From the NCBI RefSeq assembly GCF_027924525.1, contig NZ_AP027040.1, forward strand, positions 992,001 through 1,056,000: 64,000 nucleotides of DNA. Direction: 5' to 3'. Of the stretch, positions 19,475 to 28,719 are shown piece by piece; within the stretch, counting starts at the first letter, position 1; each line of letters starts with the position of its first letter. This DNA comes from Aurantimicrobium sp. INA4 (GTDB lineage Bacteria > Actinomycetota > Actinomycetes > Actinomycetales > Microbacteriaceae). The notes under the pieces were generated by a model. That model saw nothing but the letters and a program-made list of their open reading frames with translations. It was not told where the DNA came from and searched no databases. A program made the translations under genes and the position numbers.

Positions 19475-20116
19475 TTAGGACCTAGAACTCAAAGCTTCTT
19501 TACACGCCGCACGAACTATGTCCGTTGAATATCCTCTTCTGCTGAGAAAACCAACCAAGCGGCGTTCGGCTGTGACATCGTCGAGCCGTGAAAATTGTCG
19601 AACTCTTTGACAAGCCAGTTCAGTTGCTTTGTGTAATTCGTCATCGTCGTCGATAGATTCCACGGCAGCGCTAATCAATGCAGTTGAGATTCCTCGTTGG
19701 CGCAGTTCCCTGGCAATGACACTTTTGCTTTTGCCTTTTCGCTCGCTCAGTCGAGAAACAAGCTCATACGCTAAACGTTCATCATTGAGATAGTTCAAAC
19801 GCTCGCATTTTGCTACCAATTCAGCCGCATCCGCTTCGGGTGCATCTTTACTTCCAAGCCACTGTTGAACTTCAAACACAGACATATCCTGTGTGTTGAG
19901 TTTTCTGAGCAAACTCTGCTCCAGTGCATCAAGATCAAACCCTGCTACAGAAACTTCTTCTGTTTGCTCAACCTCTGTGAACAACACAGCACTTAAATGA
20001 GACACTCCCTCAGGGACATCATGTGAGTGCCCCGTTGCCTCACCTGCATTCACAGGTGAGGCAACGGGTTGATTCTGTTCTGGATCAACCCAGGGTAAGA
20101 ATGTGACGTTTGTCAC
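19475..20116 (-). CDS. recX: Regulatory protein RecX
   Basis: Modulates RecA filaments. The 213-aa protein has an N-terminal extension of about 60 residues, then three RecX three-helix repeats with motifs LNDERLAYELVSRLSERKGKSKSVIARELRQRGI and, later, RLVGFLSRRGYSTDIVRAACKEAL. It starts at GTG 20116, 5 bases after the recA stop, so the pair is co-expressed as in most Actinobacteria. Confidence 0.94.
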   Translation of the reverse strand: MTNVTFLPWVDPEQNQPVASPVNAGEATGHSHDVPEGVSHLSAVLFTEVEQTEEVSVAGFDLDALEQSLLRKLNTQDMSVFEVQQWLGSKDAPEADAAELVAKCERLNYLNDERLAYELVSRLSERKGKSKSVIARELRQRGISTALISAAVESIDDDDELHKATELACQRVRQFSRLDDVTAERRLVGFLSRRGYSTDIVRAACKEALSSRS

Positions 20117-20121
20117 GAAAC

Positions 20122-21213
20122 TCAGGCTCCCTTACGGACCTCTTCAACTGCCTCGAAGTCTGGTTCGACCTCGGTTGCAGTTGCGGCTGCTTCAACTGCA
20201 GCAGCTTCCGCAGCTGCCGCGCCAACACCAAGCTTTGCGAGAATCTTTTGTTCGATTTCTAGCGCCACGACAGGGTTTTCAATCAGGAAGTTACGTGAGT
20301 TTTCTTTACCCTGACCAAGCTGGTCTGCTTCGTAGGTGTACCAGGCACCAGACTTCTTGACGATTCCGTGATCGACGCCAAAGTCCAGGAGGCTTCCTTC
20401 ACGGGAGATACCAGTTCCGTAGAGAATGTCGAATTCTGCCTGTTTGAACGGTGGTGCCATCTTGTTCTTGACGACCTTGACGCGTGTGCGGTTACCGACA
20501 GCATCGGTACCGTCCTTGAGCGTTTCAATGCGGCGAATATCCAGACGCACGGAAGCATAGAACTTCAAAGCTTTACCACCCGCAGTTGTTTCTGGGCTTC
20601 CGAAGAACACACCAATCTTTTCACGCAGCTGGTTGATGAAGATCATGGTGGTGTTGGTGGAGTTCAATCCGCCGGTGAGCTTACGCAGCGCCTGAGACAT
20701 CAAACGTGCCTGCAGACCCACGTGGGAGTCTCCCATTTCGCCTTCAATTTCTGCACGAGGCACCAAAGCCGCGACAGAGTCAATGACGATGAGATCAATA
20801 GATCCTGAGCGAACAAGCATGTCTGCAATCTCTAATGCTTGTTCACCAGTATCAGGCTGAGAAACAAGAAGAGCATCGATATCAACACCAAGCTTCTTGG
20901 CGTATTCAGGGTCGAGTGCGTGTTCAGCATCGATAAAGGCGGCGATGCCGCCCTGCTTTTGCACATTAGCAATTGCGTGCAGTGTCAGTGTGGTTTTACC
21001 GGATGACTCTGGACCGTAGATCTCGACAATACGGCCACGAGGAAGTCCCCCGATACCGAGAGCAACATCAAGTGCGATTGATCCTGTCGGGATCACCTCG
21101 ACGGGAGCGCGTTCATCGCTTCCCAGGCGCATGACGGAACCTTTACCGAACTGGCGGTCAATTTGGGCTAGTGCTGTTTCTAGTGCTTTTTCGCGGTCAG
21201 CGGCGGATGCCAT
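20122..21213 (-). CDS. recA: Recombinase RecA
   Basis: DNA strand exchange and SOS co-protease. The 363-aa protein has Walker [10 protein letters not shown] near residue 66, the [20 protein letters not shown] region, loop L2 region [18 protein letters not shown], and an Ala/Glu-rich acidic C-terminal tail. ATG 21213 has a strong AAAGGAG site. A LexA-type box stands 230 bases upstream, so the message probably has a long 5' leader. Confidence 0.99.
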   Translation of the reverse strand: MASAADREKALETALAQIDRQFGKGSVMRLGSDERAPVEVIPTGSIALDVALGIGGLPRGRIVEIYGPESSGKTTLTLHAIANVQKQGGIAAFIDAEHALDPEYAKKLGVDIDALLVSQPDTGEQALEIADMLVRSGSIDLIVIDSVAALVPRAEIEGEMGDSHVGLQARLMSQALRKLTGGLNSTNTTMIFINQLREKIGVFFGSPETTAGGKALKFYASVRLDIRRIETLKDGTDAVGNRTRVKVVKNKMAPPFKQAEFDILYGTGISREGSLLDFGVDHGIVKKSGAWYTYEADQLGQGKENSRNFLIENPVVALEIEQKILAKLGVGAAAAEAAAVEAAATATEVEPDFEAVEEVRKGA

Positions 21214-21404
21214 GGCCGTCTCCTTTACATATCGAGGGTGATTCGCCTATCGGCTGCCGTGCTACTCCTCCGCTACCGACCGGCCGGTGAAGGCGGGGCG
21301 GGCGCTGCGGGGCGCTTACGACAAGGCGGATGCTCCTATTCGGACGTATTTCACCGTAGAAGTAGCCACGGACATTGACTGCCTGAGGTGCTGCTTCGGG
21401 GATA

Positions 21405-21428
21405 ACACGTGCAAACAAGTGCATGTGT
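21405..21428 (-). other. Hairpin near the 5' end of the recA leader
   Basis: A 9-bp near-perfect inverted repeat (21405-21413 with 21420-21428, one mismatch) with a 6-base loop lies about 15 bases downstream of the LexA box on the recA strand. It would form close to the mRNA 5' end. Function unknown. Confidence 0.35.
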
Positions 21429-21443
21429 AGGAGACTAGCCGTT

Positions 21444-21461
21444 TTCGAATACATATTCGAA
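21444..21461 (-). promoter_or_regulatory. LexA (SOS) box of recA
   Basis: TTCGAATA-CA-TATTCGAA has perfect 8-bp arms. It contains TCGAAT-N4-ATTCGA, which matches the actinobacterial SOS box TCGAAC-N4-GTTCGA apart from one symmetric base pair. It lies between DUF3046 and recA, in the recA promoter region. Confidence 0.85.
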
Positions 21462-21482
21462 CAAATGACGGCGTGTTGGAAA

Positions 21483-21707
21483 TTACTTCTTAGGCTCGGG
21501 TAAGCCGACGCCATACCATCGTGACTCGGGAACGTCAGCTGCTTTGACCAGGGCTAGCCAGACAGATCGTGCAGGAATACCCTTCCGCAGAGCCTCGGCA
21601 GAAGTTAGTGAACCTAGTTCAGACAAGACCAAGTCATTGACTAAGACATGTCCGTATGCCTCACCGAACTCGTCTGAGACGGCGCGCCAAAATTCGCTGA
21701 GGCGCAC
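21483..21707 (-). CDS. DUF3046 protein
   Basis: A 74-aa protein starting MRLSEFWRAVSDEFG, with the family pattern VLVNDLVLSELGSLTSAEAL and WLALVKAADVPESRW. This small family is found almost always between clgR and recA in Actinobacteria, as here. Function unknown. It starts at GTG 21707, 8 bases after the clgR stop, so it is probably co-transcribed with clgR. Confidence 0.93.
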   Translation of the reverse strand: MRLSEFWRAVSDEFGEAYGHVLVNDLVLSELGSLTSAEALRKGIPARSVWLALVKAADVPESRWYGVGLPEPKK

Positions 21708-21715
21708 AAAAACTA

Positions 21716-22024
21716 CTAGCGAGTAGCTACGAAATCGTTGACGAACTCGTCAGGAACAGTGTCGGGGATTGCGCGCATAGGCTCAATACCTTCAATGACT
21801 GCTAAACGATCGCCCACTTCACGCATAATTTGTGAAATTGGAGTGTCCAGAGCATCTGCCACAGCGGCAAGAATCTCAGAACTCGCTTCCTTTTGCCCGC
21901 GTTCGACCTCACTCAGATACCCGAGTGCAACGCTAGCCTTGCTCGCAACCTGTCGCAGTGTGCGACCTTTCTGCAAGCGGTAGTCGCGCAGAACATCGCC
22001 GATTTCCTGTCGAACAAGAATCAT
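21716..22024 (-). CDS. clgR: XRE-family transcriptional activator ClgR
   Basis: A 102-aa Cro/C1-type helix-turn-helix protein. It contains LRDYRLQKGRTLRQVASKASVALGYLSEVERGQKE (residues about 12-46), identical in layout to ClgR, the activator of clp protease and stress genes in Actinobacteria. ClgR also influences recA-region genes in some species. A GGGAGG site precedes ATG 22024. Position between cinA and recA is the conserved one. A short inverted repeat GAACC-N4-GGTTC (22044-22057) lies just upstream and may be regulatory. Confidence 0.9.
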   Translation of the reverse strand: MILVRQEIGDVLRDYRLQKGRTLRQVASKASVALGYLSEVERGQKEASSEILAAVADALDTPISQIMREVGDRLAVIEGIEPMRAIPDTVPDEFVNDFVATR

Positions 22025-22160
22025 GGTGCCTCCCTACGCTGGTGAACCATTCGGTTCCTCTTCATCTACATCACTATGTTAGTCACACAAACCTGAAAAC
22101 AAGATGTGAGTCTTCTTGTATCAACTTAGGTTACGCGAGATTTATTCCCGAGAATGACAA

Positions 22161-22619
22161 CTAATTGACGTGCCTTGCAAGAAGCGCGAGTGCAGCTTGA
22201 ACAGTGAGTGCGCGGATTTCATTTCTCGTGCCCTCAAAATGGTGTTCTTCTACTGTTTCACTCCCCTGCCCCACACAGGCAATAAAGATAGTCCCTACCT
22301 CGACACCGCCTTGTGAATCTGGTCCAGCAACCCCGGTAGTTGCAAGCCCAATGTCCGCCGAGAGTTTGTTGGCAACACCGACAGCCATTAGTTTGGCGAC
22401 TTTCGAATCAACGGGACCACGTTGCTCAAGAAGAGCACTGTCAATGCCTAATAGCTCATGTTTAAGATCAGTCGCGTAGGCAACAATGCCGCCACGAAAG
22501 ACAGCAGATGCGCCGGGAACTTCGGTGAGATGAGCTGCAAGTAGGCCACCGGTCAGAGATTCGGCAACAGCAACAGTGATTCCTCGCTCAGTGAGGCGCT
22601 GAATAAGCTCGGAGGTCAT
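22161..22619 (-). CDS. pncC: CinA-family nicotinamide-nucleotide amidohydrolase
   Basis: A stand-alone CinA C-terminal domain (152 aa) that deamidates NMN to nicotinate mononucleotide in the pyridine nucleotide cycle. Motifs: VAVAESLTGGLLAAHLT near residue 17, GGIVAYATDLKHELLGI, and GVAGPDSQGG. The N-terminal MoaB-like domain of full CinA is absent, which is usual in Actinobacteria. Its start region overlaps the pgsA stop (TAGTGATG), so the ATG 22619 or the GTG 22622 is used; they differ by one codon. Confidence 0.92.
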   Translation of the reverse strand: MTSELIQRLTERGITVAVAESLTGGLLAAHLTEVPGASAVFRGGIVAYATDLKHELLGIDSALLEQRGPVDSKVAKLMAVGVANKLSADIGLATTGVAGPDSQGGVEVGTIFIACVGQGSETVEEHHFEGTRNEIRALTVQAALALLARHVN

Positions 22620-22621
22620 CA

Positions 22622-23191
22622 CTAGTTACCTGTTGAGGCAAGCTTCTTGGTTTGCCTGCGGGCATCAAGAAGATAGTCGATACCTGTCCAAACGGTGATG
22701 ATGGTGGCTGCAGACATCAAGATTGTGTTCAATACGTCAGCAGCAGTTCCCATAAATATTTGAAGGGGAAGCAACGCGCAGGTAATGGCAACAAACTGAG
22801 TGATTGTCTTGATTTTGCCGCCACGAGAAGCAGGGATGACATGATCGCTGAGTACGGCAAATCGATATACCGTGATGCCAATTTCGCGAAGCAGAATCAG
22901 GCCGGTGACCCACCAGGGAAGTTCACCCAGTATTGACAGTGTTATCAGTGCGCCGCCGGTCAGTACTTTGTCAGCAATGGGGTCAAGAAGCTTCCCGAAA
23001 TCACTGACCACGTTGTATTTACGAGCAAGGTAGCCATCGATTCCATCTGTTGCCATGCCGAAAACAAAAAGTCCGGCACCCCACCACCTCAGAGGAGAGT
23101 TCACGTCATCGCCTGCGGTCAGGAGCATCCAGATAAATACCGGCGCAAAAAAGATGCGAACAATGGTGATGATGTTCGGTACGTGCTTCAT
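22622..23191 (-). CDS. pgsA: CDP-diacylglycerol-glycerol-3-phosphate 3-phosphatidyltransferase
   Basis: Makes phosphatidylglycerol phosphate at the membrane. The 189-aa protein has the CDP-alcohol phosphotransferase signature DGIDGYLARKYN...GKLLDPIADK (DG-x2-AR-x8-G-x3-D-x3-D) near residue 50-70, and several membrane helices. TAGCCT stands six bases before the ATG. The TAG of this hexamer is the stop codon of ftsK, so the promoter is built into the gene junction. Confidence 0.95.
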   Translation of the reverse strand: MKHVPNIITIVRIFFAPVFIWMLLTAGDDVNSPLRWWGAGLFVFGMATDGIDGYLARKYNVVSDFGKLLDPIADKVLTGGALITLSILGELPWWVTGLILLREIGITVYRFAVLSDHVIPASRGGKIKTITQFVAITCALLPLQIFMGTAADVLNTILMSAATIITVWTGIDYLLDARRQTKKLASTGN

Positions 23192-23200
23192 AGCTTCAGG

Positions 23201-25918
23201 CTAGTCCCGGCCAGTGAGTTGCCAGGCATCTTCATTGCCGTCATCCCCATCAACTTCCTCATGGCCTGTCGTCATGGCTGCGACAGGATCATGCCCGTAA
23301 GGGTCTTCTGAAGCCATCACATTGACGTTTCCCGCGGGAGCTGCTGCAGCGGGAGCATCTTCGCCGCGGAGAGTGGCTAGTACACCTGCAAGCTGTTCCT
23401 GAGATACCAGAACATCTCGAGCCTTGGACCCTTCAGAAGGTCCAACGATGCCCCGGCTTTCCATCAGATCCATCAAACGGCCAGCTTTAGCGAAACCAAC
23501 GCGAAGTTTGCGTTGCAACATTGATGTCGAACCAAACTGCGTGGAAACGACAAGCTCAACAGCTTGAAGCAGTACGTCGAGGTCATCTCCGATGTCTGCA
23601 TCGATTTCTTTGCGCTCTGCTGCAGCGGCAACATCCTGACGGTATTCAGGTCGTGCTTGCCTAGTGACGTGGGTGACTACCTTGTGAATTTCTTCTTCAG
23701 AAACCCAGGCACCTTGAACTCGAATGGGCTTGTTAGCCCCCATAGGGAGAAAGAGAGCATCTCCTTGGCCAATGAGCTTGTCAGCACCCGGCTGGTCGAG
23801 AATAACGCGTGAGTCTGTAACGCTCGTTACCGCAAACGCTAGACGCGAGGGAACATTAGCTTTGATCAAACCGGTTACTACATCGACCGAGGGTCGCTGA
23901 GTTGCCAAAACTAAGTGAATTCCCGAAGCTCGTGCGAGTTGAGTAATTCGAACTACAGAATCCTCGACATCTCGTGGCGCAACCATCATCAGGTCAGCGA
24001 GCTCATCAACAACGACGAGGAGATAAGGATAAGGACGCAGTTCTCTCTCACTACCAGGAGGCAAAACAATGTCATTTTTGATCACGGCACGGTTGAAATC
24101 ATCGATGTGACGGAACCCAAAACTTGCCAGGTCGTCATAACGCATATCCATCTCTTTTACGACCCATTGAAGAGCTTCTGCAGCTTTTTTGGGATTCGTA
24201 ATGATGGGGGTAATCAGGTGTGGAACACCTGCATAGGGTGCTAACTCAACCCGCTTAGGATCGACAAGAACCATGCGTACCTCAGCGGGAGTTGACCGCA
24301 TCAAGATGCTGGTGATCATGGAGTTGACGAAGCTTGATTTACCAGAACCTGTAGAACCTGCGACAAGAAGATGGGGCATTTTGGCTAGGTTCGCAACGAC
24401 AAAGCCACCCTCAACATCTTTCCCCACTCCGATTGTCATAGGGTGCTCACTCGAAGATGATGCATTAGAGCGCAGAACATCCCCCAGGGTGACAATTTCT
24501 CTGTCGGTATTTGGGATTTCTATACCAATGGCACTCTTGCCGGGAATCGGCGAGAGGATTCGAACCTCATTAGAAGCAACTGCATAGGAGAGATTCTTCG
24601 ACAGCGCTGTGACTCGTTCGACCTTTACACCAGGCCCAAGTTCAATCTCATACCGTGTCACTGTTGGCCCACGACTAAATCCAGTGACAGTGGCGTCTAC
24701 TGCGAATTGCTTGAGTACTTCTGTGATTGCCCTGACCGCCTCATCATTCGCTGCAGAACGTGTCTTTGCTGGGGCACCTGCAGCTAATGAGTTAGCCGGA
24801 GGTAGGCGGTACACCACAGGTGGCGCTTTGGGAGCCGTAACTCGTGGGACCACAGATTCATCAACACCAGCTTCTTCAGCTGTCGAAGCAACCACGGCGA
24901 CCGGCGCGGTCGAAACATCGTCTTGAGAAACCACAAAATCATGATCAGTCGCGACCTCACCCGTTTGGAATGCGCGTACAGCTTGTTCTGCGTTGGCGAG
25001 TTCTTCAATGATGTCCACGTCAGACATTTCACGAGTTGCAGCTAAATCAACAGCATTGGCCGCAGGATCAGTAATGACAGGGGTATCAAAAGCTGCTTCA
25101 GTCTCACGTTTGCTTGCATTTCTGCGCCACCAGGGCAGAGATGACGCTTCCACTGGATCTAGTTCGAGAATCTCAATCGAGCCTGTGTCTTTGCTTTCTT
25201 GCTCCGCATTTGAGCCAAACAGATATGAGTACAGCTCACGTAACCGTGCTCCGATGCGGTTTGGTGGAGTCTTGGTAATGATCAACAGTGATAGCGCGAT
25301 CAGCGCAATCATGACGACAACAGCACCTACAGGCGTAATGATGAGGGCAACCGGAGCAGCGATCACCCAGCCCAGTACCCCACCTGCATCTGCAAGGGCC
25401 GCTACGCCTTCAGAAGGATCCGGTTGGCCCCCGAAAATCTGCGCCAAACCTGAAGAAGCCATCAGCAGCAAAAAGAGGCCAACACCGATACGGTTGTTGT
25501 CATTGACCGAGCTTGGATGGCGGAAAAGCCAAATTGCCGTTAACAACATCACTACAGGAAGCGCATAGGCGATTCGCCCAAACAATCCTCCAAAAGTCCA
25601 ATCATTGATGGTTTGAGCAATTTCATTATTCGGCAAAAACCACTGAGTAACTGCACCAATGACGGCTAGAACTACCAGCGTGAATGGCACGCCATCACGA
25701 CGTTCTTCTTTAGAAAACTTTTCCGGTCCCAGCATGCGAGCGGCACCTCCAGCTAGATGAGCCATGCTCATCCAGAGCCACGCGATACCGGTGTACTGGC
25801 TTCCTCCGTTGGAGGACGTTGATCGACTTGTTGATGCAGGCTGAGACTTCTTGCTACTCGAGGTACGCGAACGAGAACCGCCACTTGTGCGACCACGCGA
25901 TTGAGAGCCTGAAGCCAT
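23201..25918 (-). CDS. ftsK: DNA translocase FtsK/SpoIIIE
   Basis: Moves chromosome dimers at the septum and cooperates with Xer recombinase. The 905-aa protein has a Ser/Arg-rich N-terminus, four to five membrane helices (about residues 40-230), a linker, and the RecA-like motor with Walker [14 protein letters not shown] and the DELADLMM Walker B. A C-terminal winged-helix gamma domain follows ([20 protein letters not shown]). I chose ATG 25918 because TAGTTT stands 7 bases before it; a GTG at 25942 gives an 8-residue extension without support. A Xer recombinase gene lies 14 kb away. Confidence 0.96.
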   Translation of the reverse strand: MASGSQSRGRTSGGSRSRTSSSKKSQPASTSRSTSSNGGSQYTGIAWLWMSMAHLAGGAARMLGPEKFSKEERRDGVPFTLVVLAVIGAVTQWFLPNNEIAQTINDWTFGGLFGRIAYALPVVMLLTAIWLFRHPSSVNDNNRIGVGLFLLLMASSGLAQIFGGQPDPSEGVAALADAGGVLGWVIAAPVALIITPVGAVVVMIALIALSLLIITKTPPNRIGARLRELYSYLFGSNAEQESKDTGSIEILELDPVEASSLPWWRRNASKRETEAAFDTPVITDPAANAVDLAATREMSDVDIIEELANAEQAVRAFQTGEVATDHDFVVSQDDVSTAPVAVVASTAEEAGVDESVVPRVTAPKAPPVVYRLPPANSLAAGAPAKTRSAANDEAVRAITEVLKQFAVDATVTGFSRGPTVTRYEIELGPGVKVERVTALSKNLSYAVASNEVRILSPIPGKSAIGIEIPNTDREIVTLGDVLRSNASSSSEHPMTIGVGKDVEGGFVVANLAKMPHLLVAGSTGSGKSSFVNSMITSILMRSTPAEVRMVLVDPKRVELAPYAGVPHLITPIITNPKKAAEALQWVVKEMDMRYDDLASFGFRHIDDFNRAVIKNDIVLPPGSERELRPYPYLLVVVDELADLMMVAPRDVEDSVVRITQLARASGIHLVLATQRPSVDVVTGLIKANVPSRLAFAVTSVTDSRVILDQPGADKLIGQGDALFLPMGANKPIRVQGAWVSEEEIHKVVTHVTRQARPEYRQDVAAAAERKEIDADIGDDLDVLLQAVELVVSTQFGSTSMLQRKLRVGFAKAGRLMDLMESRGIVGPSEGSKARDVLVSQEQLAGVLATLRGEDAPAAAAPAGNVNVMASEDPYGHDPVAAMTTGHEEVDGDDGNEDAWQLTGRD

Positions 25919-25980
25919 GCCTTCAAAACTACGCGAGGGCACCGACTTTCCGCAGTATTACAGGCGAGTGTTTAGATAAA

Positions 25981-26017
25981 CGAATGGCCTGCAATCGTTG
26001 AGATTGCAGGCCATTCG
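25981..26017 (-). terminator. Terminator after the alpha-glucosidase gene
   Basis: A perfect 16-bp stem (25981-25996 with 26002-26017) and a 5-base loop lie 19 bases past the glucosidase stop. TTTA follows on the leftward strand. The stem is strong but the U-tract short. It separates the sugar cassette from ftsK. Confidence 0.8.
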
Positions 26018-26035
26018 AGCGGAGGGAGGGATCCC

Positions 26036-27685
26036 CTATTGCGTAATCCACGCGGAAGCATTACCCGGAAGCTTGCCATCCACGAGAGGAGCACTGGTGA
26101 GTCGAACCGTGCCTGCGGGAAGTGCCACTGGCTTCTTCCCGAAGTTTGTTATGTTGTGCCATCCGTTTGGTCTCACAAAGTGAACTACCTTGCGCTTGCT
26201 TGGAACAAACTCAAGAGTTTCATCGGTGAGAAGTTCTTTCCGAAGCTTGAGAGCTTCTCTGTAGAGCTTGAGCGTTGAATCTTCCTGGCTTTCTTCAAAT
26301 TCAACCGAGTAGCCAGCAAACCAGGTTGGCTGAGGCAGGTGAGCAGATCCGGTACCGAAACCAAAGGAAGAACCAGTCTTTTCCCAAGGCAATGGCACGC
26401 GACAACCATCGCGACCCTTACGGGTCATACCATCACGTAACCACATGGGATCCTGAAGAACCTGCCCTGGGAGGTCAGCAACCTCAAAAAGACCAAGTTC
26501 TTCACCTTGGTAAAGATAGGTGCTGCCAGGAAGCGCGAGCAGTAACATTGTTGCTGCACGGGCACGAGTAAGCCCTTTTTCTCGGTCAAGTTCGGGGTTA
26601 ATACCGTCTGTCATGACCCACTTCTCAAAATTGGTCTTCTTCGGAAGTCCGTAGCGAGTGGCGTGACGAATCACATCGTGGTTAGAAAGAACCCAAGTAG
26701 ATGATGATCCTGATTCTTGAGAAAGTGCGATGTTGAATTCAATAGTTTTTTTGAATTTTTTCGCCGACCAGGGTGCGCTGAGCAGGTCAAAGTTGAAGGC
26801 TTGCCCCAACGTTTCTGCACTTGCATAGCGTGTTCGACGCTCCGCAGGCACCCAAGCTTCTGCAACAGCGACGCGGGGTGGGTTGTAGGAGTTGAAAATT
26901 TCACGCCACCCTTTGTAGATTTCCATGACATCATCGCGGTCAAAGAGGTGGTGAGAGCCGTCCAACGGGATGTTTTCCATCTCGTAATTCTTGATCTCAG
27001 GATAAGGCTCTGACATATCCTTTTTCATGGCATGTGCTACGTCGATGCGGAAACCATCGACACCGCGATCTGCCCAAAAACGAAGAGTTTTCTTGAAGTC
27101 TTGGATAACGTCTTCGTTATCCCAGTTCCAGTCTGGCTGCTCTGGAGCGAATAAATGGAGGTACCACTGTCCAGGGGTTCCATCTGGGTTAGTTGTGCGA
27201 GTCCAGCCGGTGGGCCCAAAGTGTGAAGGCCAACTATTTGGCGGAAGCTCACCGTTTTCACCCTTGCCGTCACGGAAGATGTAACGATCACGCGCAGCAG
27301 AACCAGGCTCGGATGCGAGAGCTTCTTGGAACCAAGCGTGCAGATCAGAAGAGTGGTTAGGAACGATGTCAACGAATACCCTGATCCCCCGAGCGTGGTA
27401 GGTAGCGATCATTTCATCAAAGTCTGCGAGTGTTCCCAACTTTGGATCAACGTCCCGGTAATCCGCTACGTCGTAACCTCCGTCAGCGAGAGCAGAAGGA
27501 TAGAAGGGACTGAGCCAGATTGCATCAACACCTAGCTGAGCAATGTAATCGACTTTGGAGGTTATGCCCTTGATATCTCCCAAGCCGTCGCCATTAGAGT
27601 CTTTGAAAGAGCGTGGGTAGACCTGATAAACAACCGCCTGGCGCCACCAGTTTTCATCGCCAGTGAGGAAAACGGAATCTGACAT
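26036..27685 (-). CDS. GH13 alpha-glucosidase (oligo-1,6-glucosidase / AglA type)
   Basis: A 549-aa cytoplasmic glycoside hydrolase that would cut imported alpha-glucosides to glucose. The GH13 catalytic triad is visible: nucleophile Asp215 in DGFRIDVAH, acid/base Glu276 in VAEAW, and Asp337 in LSNHD. The calcium-site region DSNGDGLGDIKG and region I DIVPNHSS are also present. Maltase, isomaltase and sucrose activities cannot be separated by sequence alone. It is the last gene of a cassette with a binding protein and two permeases, and has its own palindromic operator (27739-27754) after a terminator, so it is separately transcribed. Confidence 0.92.
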   Translation of the reverse strand: MSDSVFLTGDENWWRQAVVYQVYPRSFKDSNGDGLGDIKGITSKVDYIAQLGVDAIWLSPFYPSALADGGYDVADYRDVDPKLGTLADFDEMIATYHARGIRVFVDIVPNHSSDLHAWFQEALASEPGSAARDRYIFRDGKGENGELPPNSWPSHFGPTGWTRTTNPDGTPGQWYLHLFAPEQPDWNWDNEDVIQDFKKTLRFWADRGVDGFRIDVAHAMKKDMSEPYPEIKNYEMENIPLDGSHHLFDRDDVMEIYKGWREIFNSYNPPRVAVAEAWVPAERRTRYASAETLGQAFNFDLLSAPWSAKKFKKTIEFNIALSQESGSSSTWVLSNHDVIRHATRYGLPKKTNFEKWVMTDGINPELDREKGLTRARAATMLLLALPGSTYLYQGEELGLFEVADLPGQVLQDPMWLRDGMTRKGRDGCRVPLPWEKTGSSFGFGTGSAHLPQPTWFAGYSVEFEESQEDSTLKLYREALKLRKELLTDETLEFVPSKRKVVHFVRPNGWHNITNFGKKPVALPAGTVRLTSAPLVDGKLPGNASAWITQ

Positions 27686-27738
27686 TGATTACTTCTTTCG
27701 TTTGTTGATTCATAAATATTGCTGAAAAGGGTTCCGAC

Positions 27739-27754
27739 ATCGACGCGCGTCGAT
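27739..27754. promoter_or_regulatory. LacI-family operator upstream of the glucosidase
   Basis: ATCGACGCGCGTCGAT is a perfect 16-bp palindrome located 54 bases before the glucosidase start. Its 14-bp core TCGACGCGCGTCGA recurs before the binding-protein gene, and with one change before the LacI gene. It fits the CG-centred palindromes of LacI/GalR regulators. Confidence 0.85.
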
Positions 27755-27761
27755 AGACAGG

Positions 27762-27800
27762 AAAAAAGTGGGTTGATGGGACAGGGCGTCCCATCAACCC
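27762..27800 (-). terminator. Terminator between the permease and glucosidase genes
   Basis: A perfect 13-bp stem (27770-27782 with 27788-27800) is followed on the leftward strand by CACTTTTTT. It lies just after the permease stop and ahead of the glucosidase operator. Confidence 0.88.
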
Positions 27801-27807
27801 AAAGTTG

Positions 27808-28719
27808 TTACTTGACCGATCCCATCGTTACACCCTTGAGGAGCGTGCGCTGGAAGATCAGGAAGAACAAAAGTGTGGGGAGAATACCCACTAGCGCGGC
27901 CGCAGCTTGAGTTGTTGGGTCGCTGGTGTACTGGCCAGAAGCTAGACCCATCGAGAGTGCAACCGTTTGACTGTCGTTAGAGGGCAGCATAACCAGAGGA
28001 AGAAGGAACTCATTCCACGTCCAAATGAAGAAGAACACCATAAGAACTGTCAAAGTTGGTCGAACTAGCGGGAAGACGATGTCCTTCATTAGTCTCCAAC
28101 TACCTGCGCCATCTATTTTTGCCGCTTCAAGCAACTCTGTTGGGAAGTCGGACATCACTGAGGCAATGAGATAGGTTCCAAAAGCACTCTGTAGAACAGC
28201 AAAGATGATGATCAAAGACCAAATGTTGTCATATAGACCAACCATCTTGGCCATGCGGAGAAGTGGATACATCAGAGCTTCACCAGGAATGGTGAAAGCT
28301 ACCAAGAAGAGTCCAAGAATCCAGAAACGACCCCGGACTTTACCAATGCCAATTGCATAGGCTGTGAAAAAGCTCAATGCAACACCAAAGAGAGCAACGA
28401 AGAAACTGATCTGGAATGAGTTCCACAGCTTGAGGGTGAAATCTGCTTTTTCCCAGAAGTTCAAAATTCCTTCAAAGCTAATTTGCTCAGGCAAACGTAG
28501 CGGACCAGAAGTTACGTACTCTTCAGGAGTCTTGACCGAGTTAACGAATGCAAGATACAGCGGCGAGATCCATGCCAGTGCGCTGGCAACAATAAATGCA
28601 ACGACAAGCCAGGAAACTGGAGTGCGCTTGTTGAAGCCACCCTTACCTTTTTTGCTGATTTTGGGCTGCTTGCGGGAATCAGGGTTGAGGGTGTTTTCCA
28701 CCATGATTGCAGTGCTCAT
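27808..28719 (-). CDS. ABC sugar transporter permease, MalG/AglG type
   Basis: A 303-aa inner-membrane subunit with six predicted helices. The cytoplasmic EAA loop for contact with the ATPase reads EAAKIDGAGSWRLMKDIVFPLVRPT near residue 200. The C-terminal GVTMGSVK is typical of carbohydrate uptake family 1. It overlaps the partner permease by 4 bases. No ATPase gene is in the cassette, so a shared MsiK-like ATPase encoded elsewhere is likely. Confidence 0.93.
   Translation of the reverse strand: MSTAIMVENTLNPDSRKQPKISKKGKGGFNKRTPVSWLVVAFIVASALAWISPLYLAFVNSVKTPEEYVTSGPLRLPEQISFEGILNFWEKADFTLKLWNSFQISFFVALFGVALSFFTAYAIGIGKVRGRFWILGLFLVAFTIPGEALMYPLLRMAKMVGLYDNIWSLIIIFAVLQSAFGTYLIASVMSDFPTELLEAAKIDGAGSWRLMKDIVFPLVRPTLTVLMVFFFIWTWNEFLLPLVMLPSNDSQTVALSMGLASGQYTSDPTTQAAAALVGILPTLLFFLIFQRTLLKGVTMGSVK

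Noticed and set aside
21197..21514. A 105-codon open frame across the recA leader (minus strand)
   Set aside because: No family resemblance. It would overlap the LexA box, the recA start and the DUF3046 end, so it is explained by chance in a GC-rich leader.
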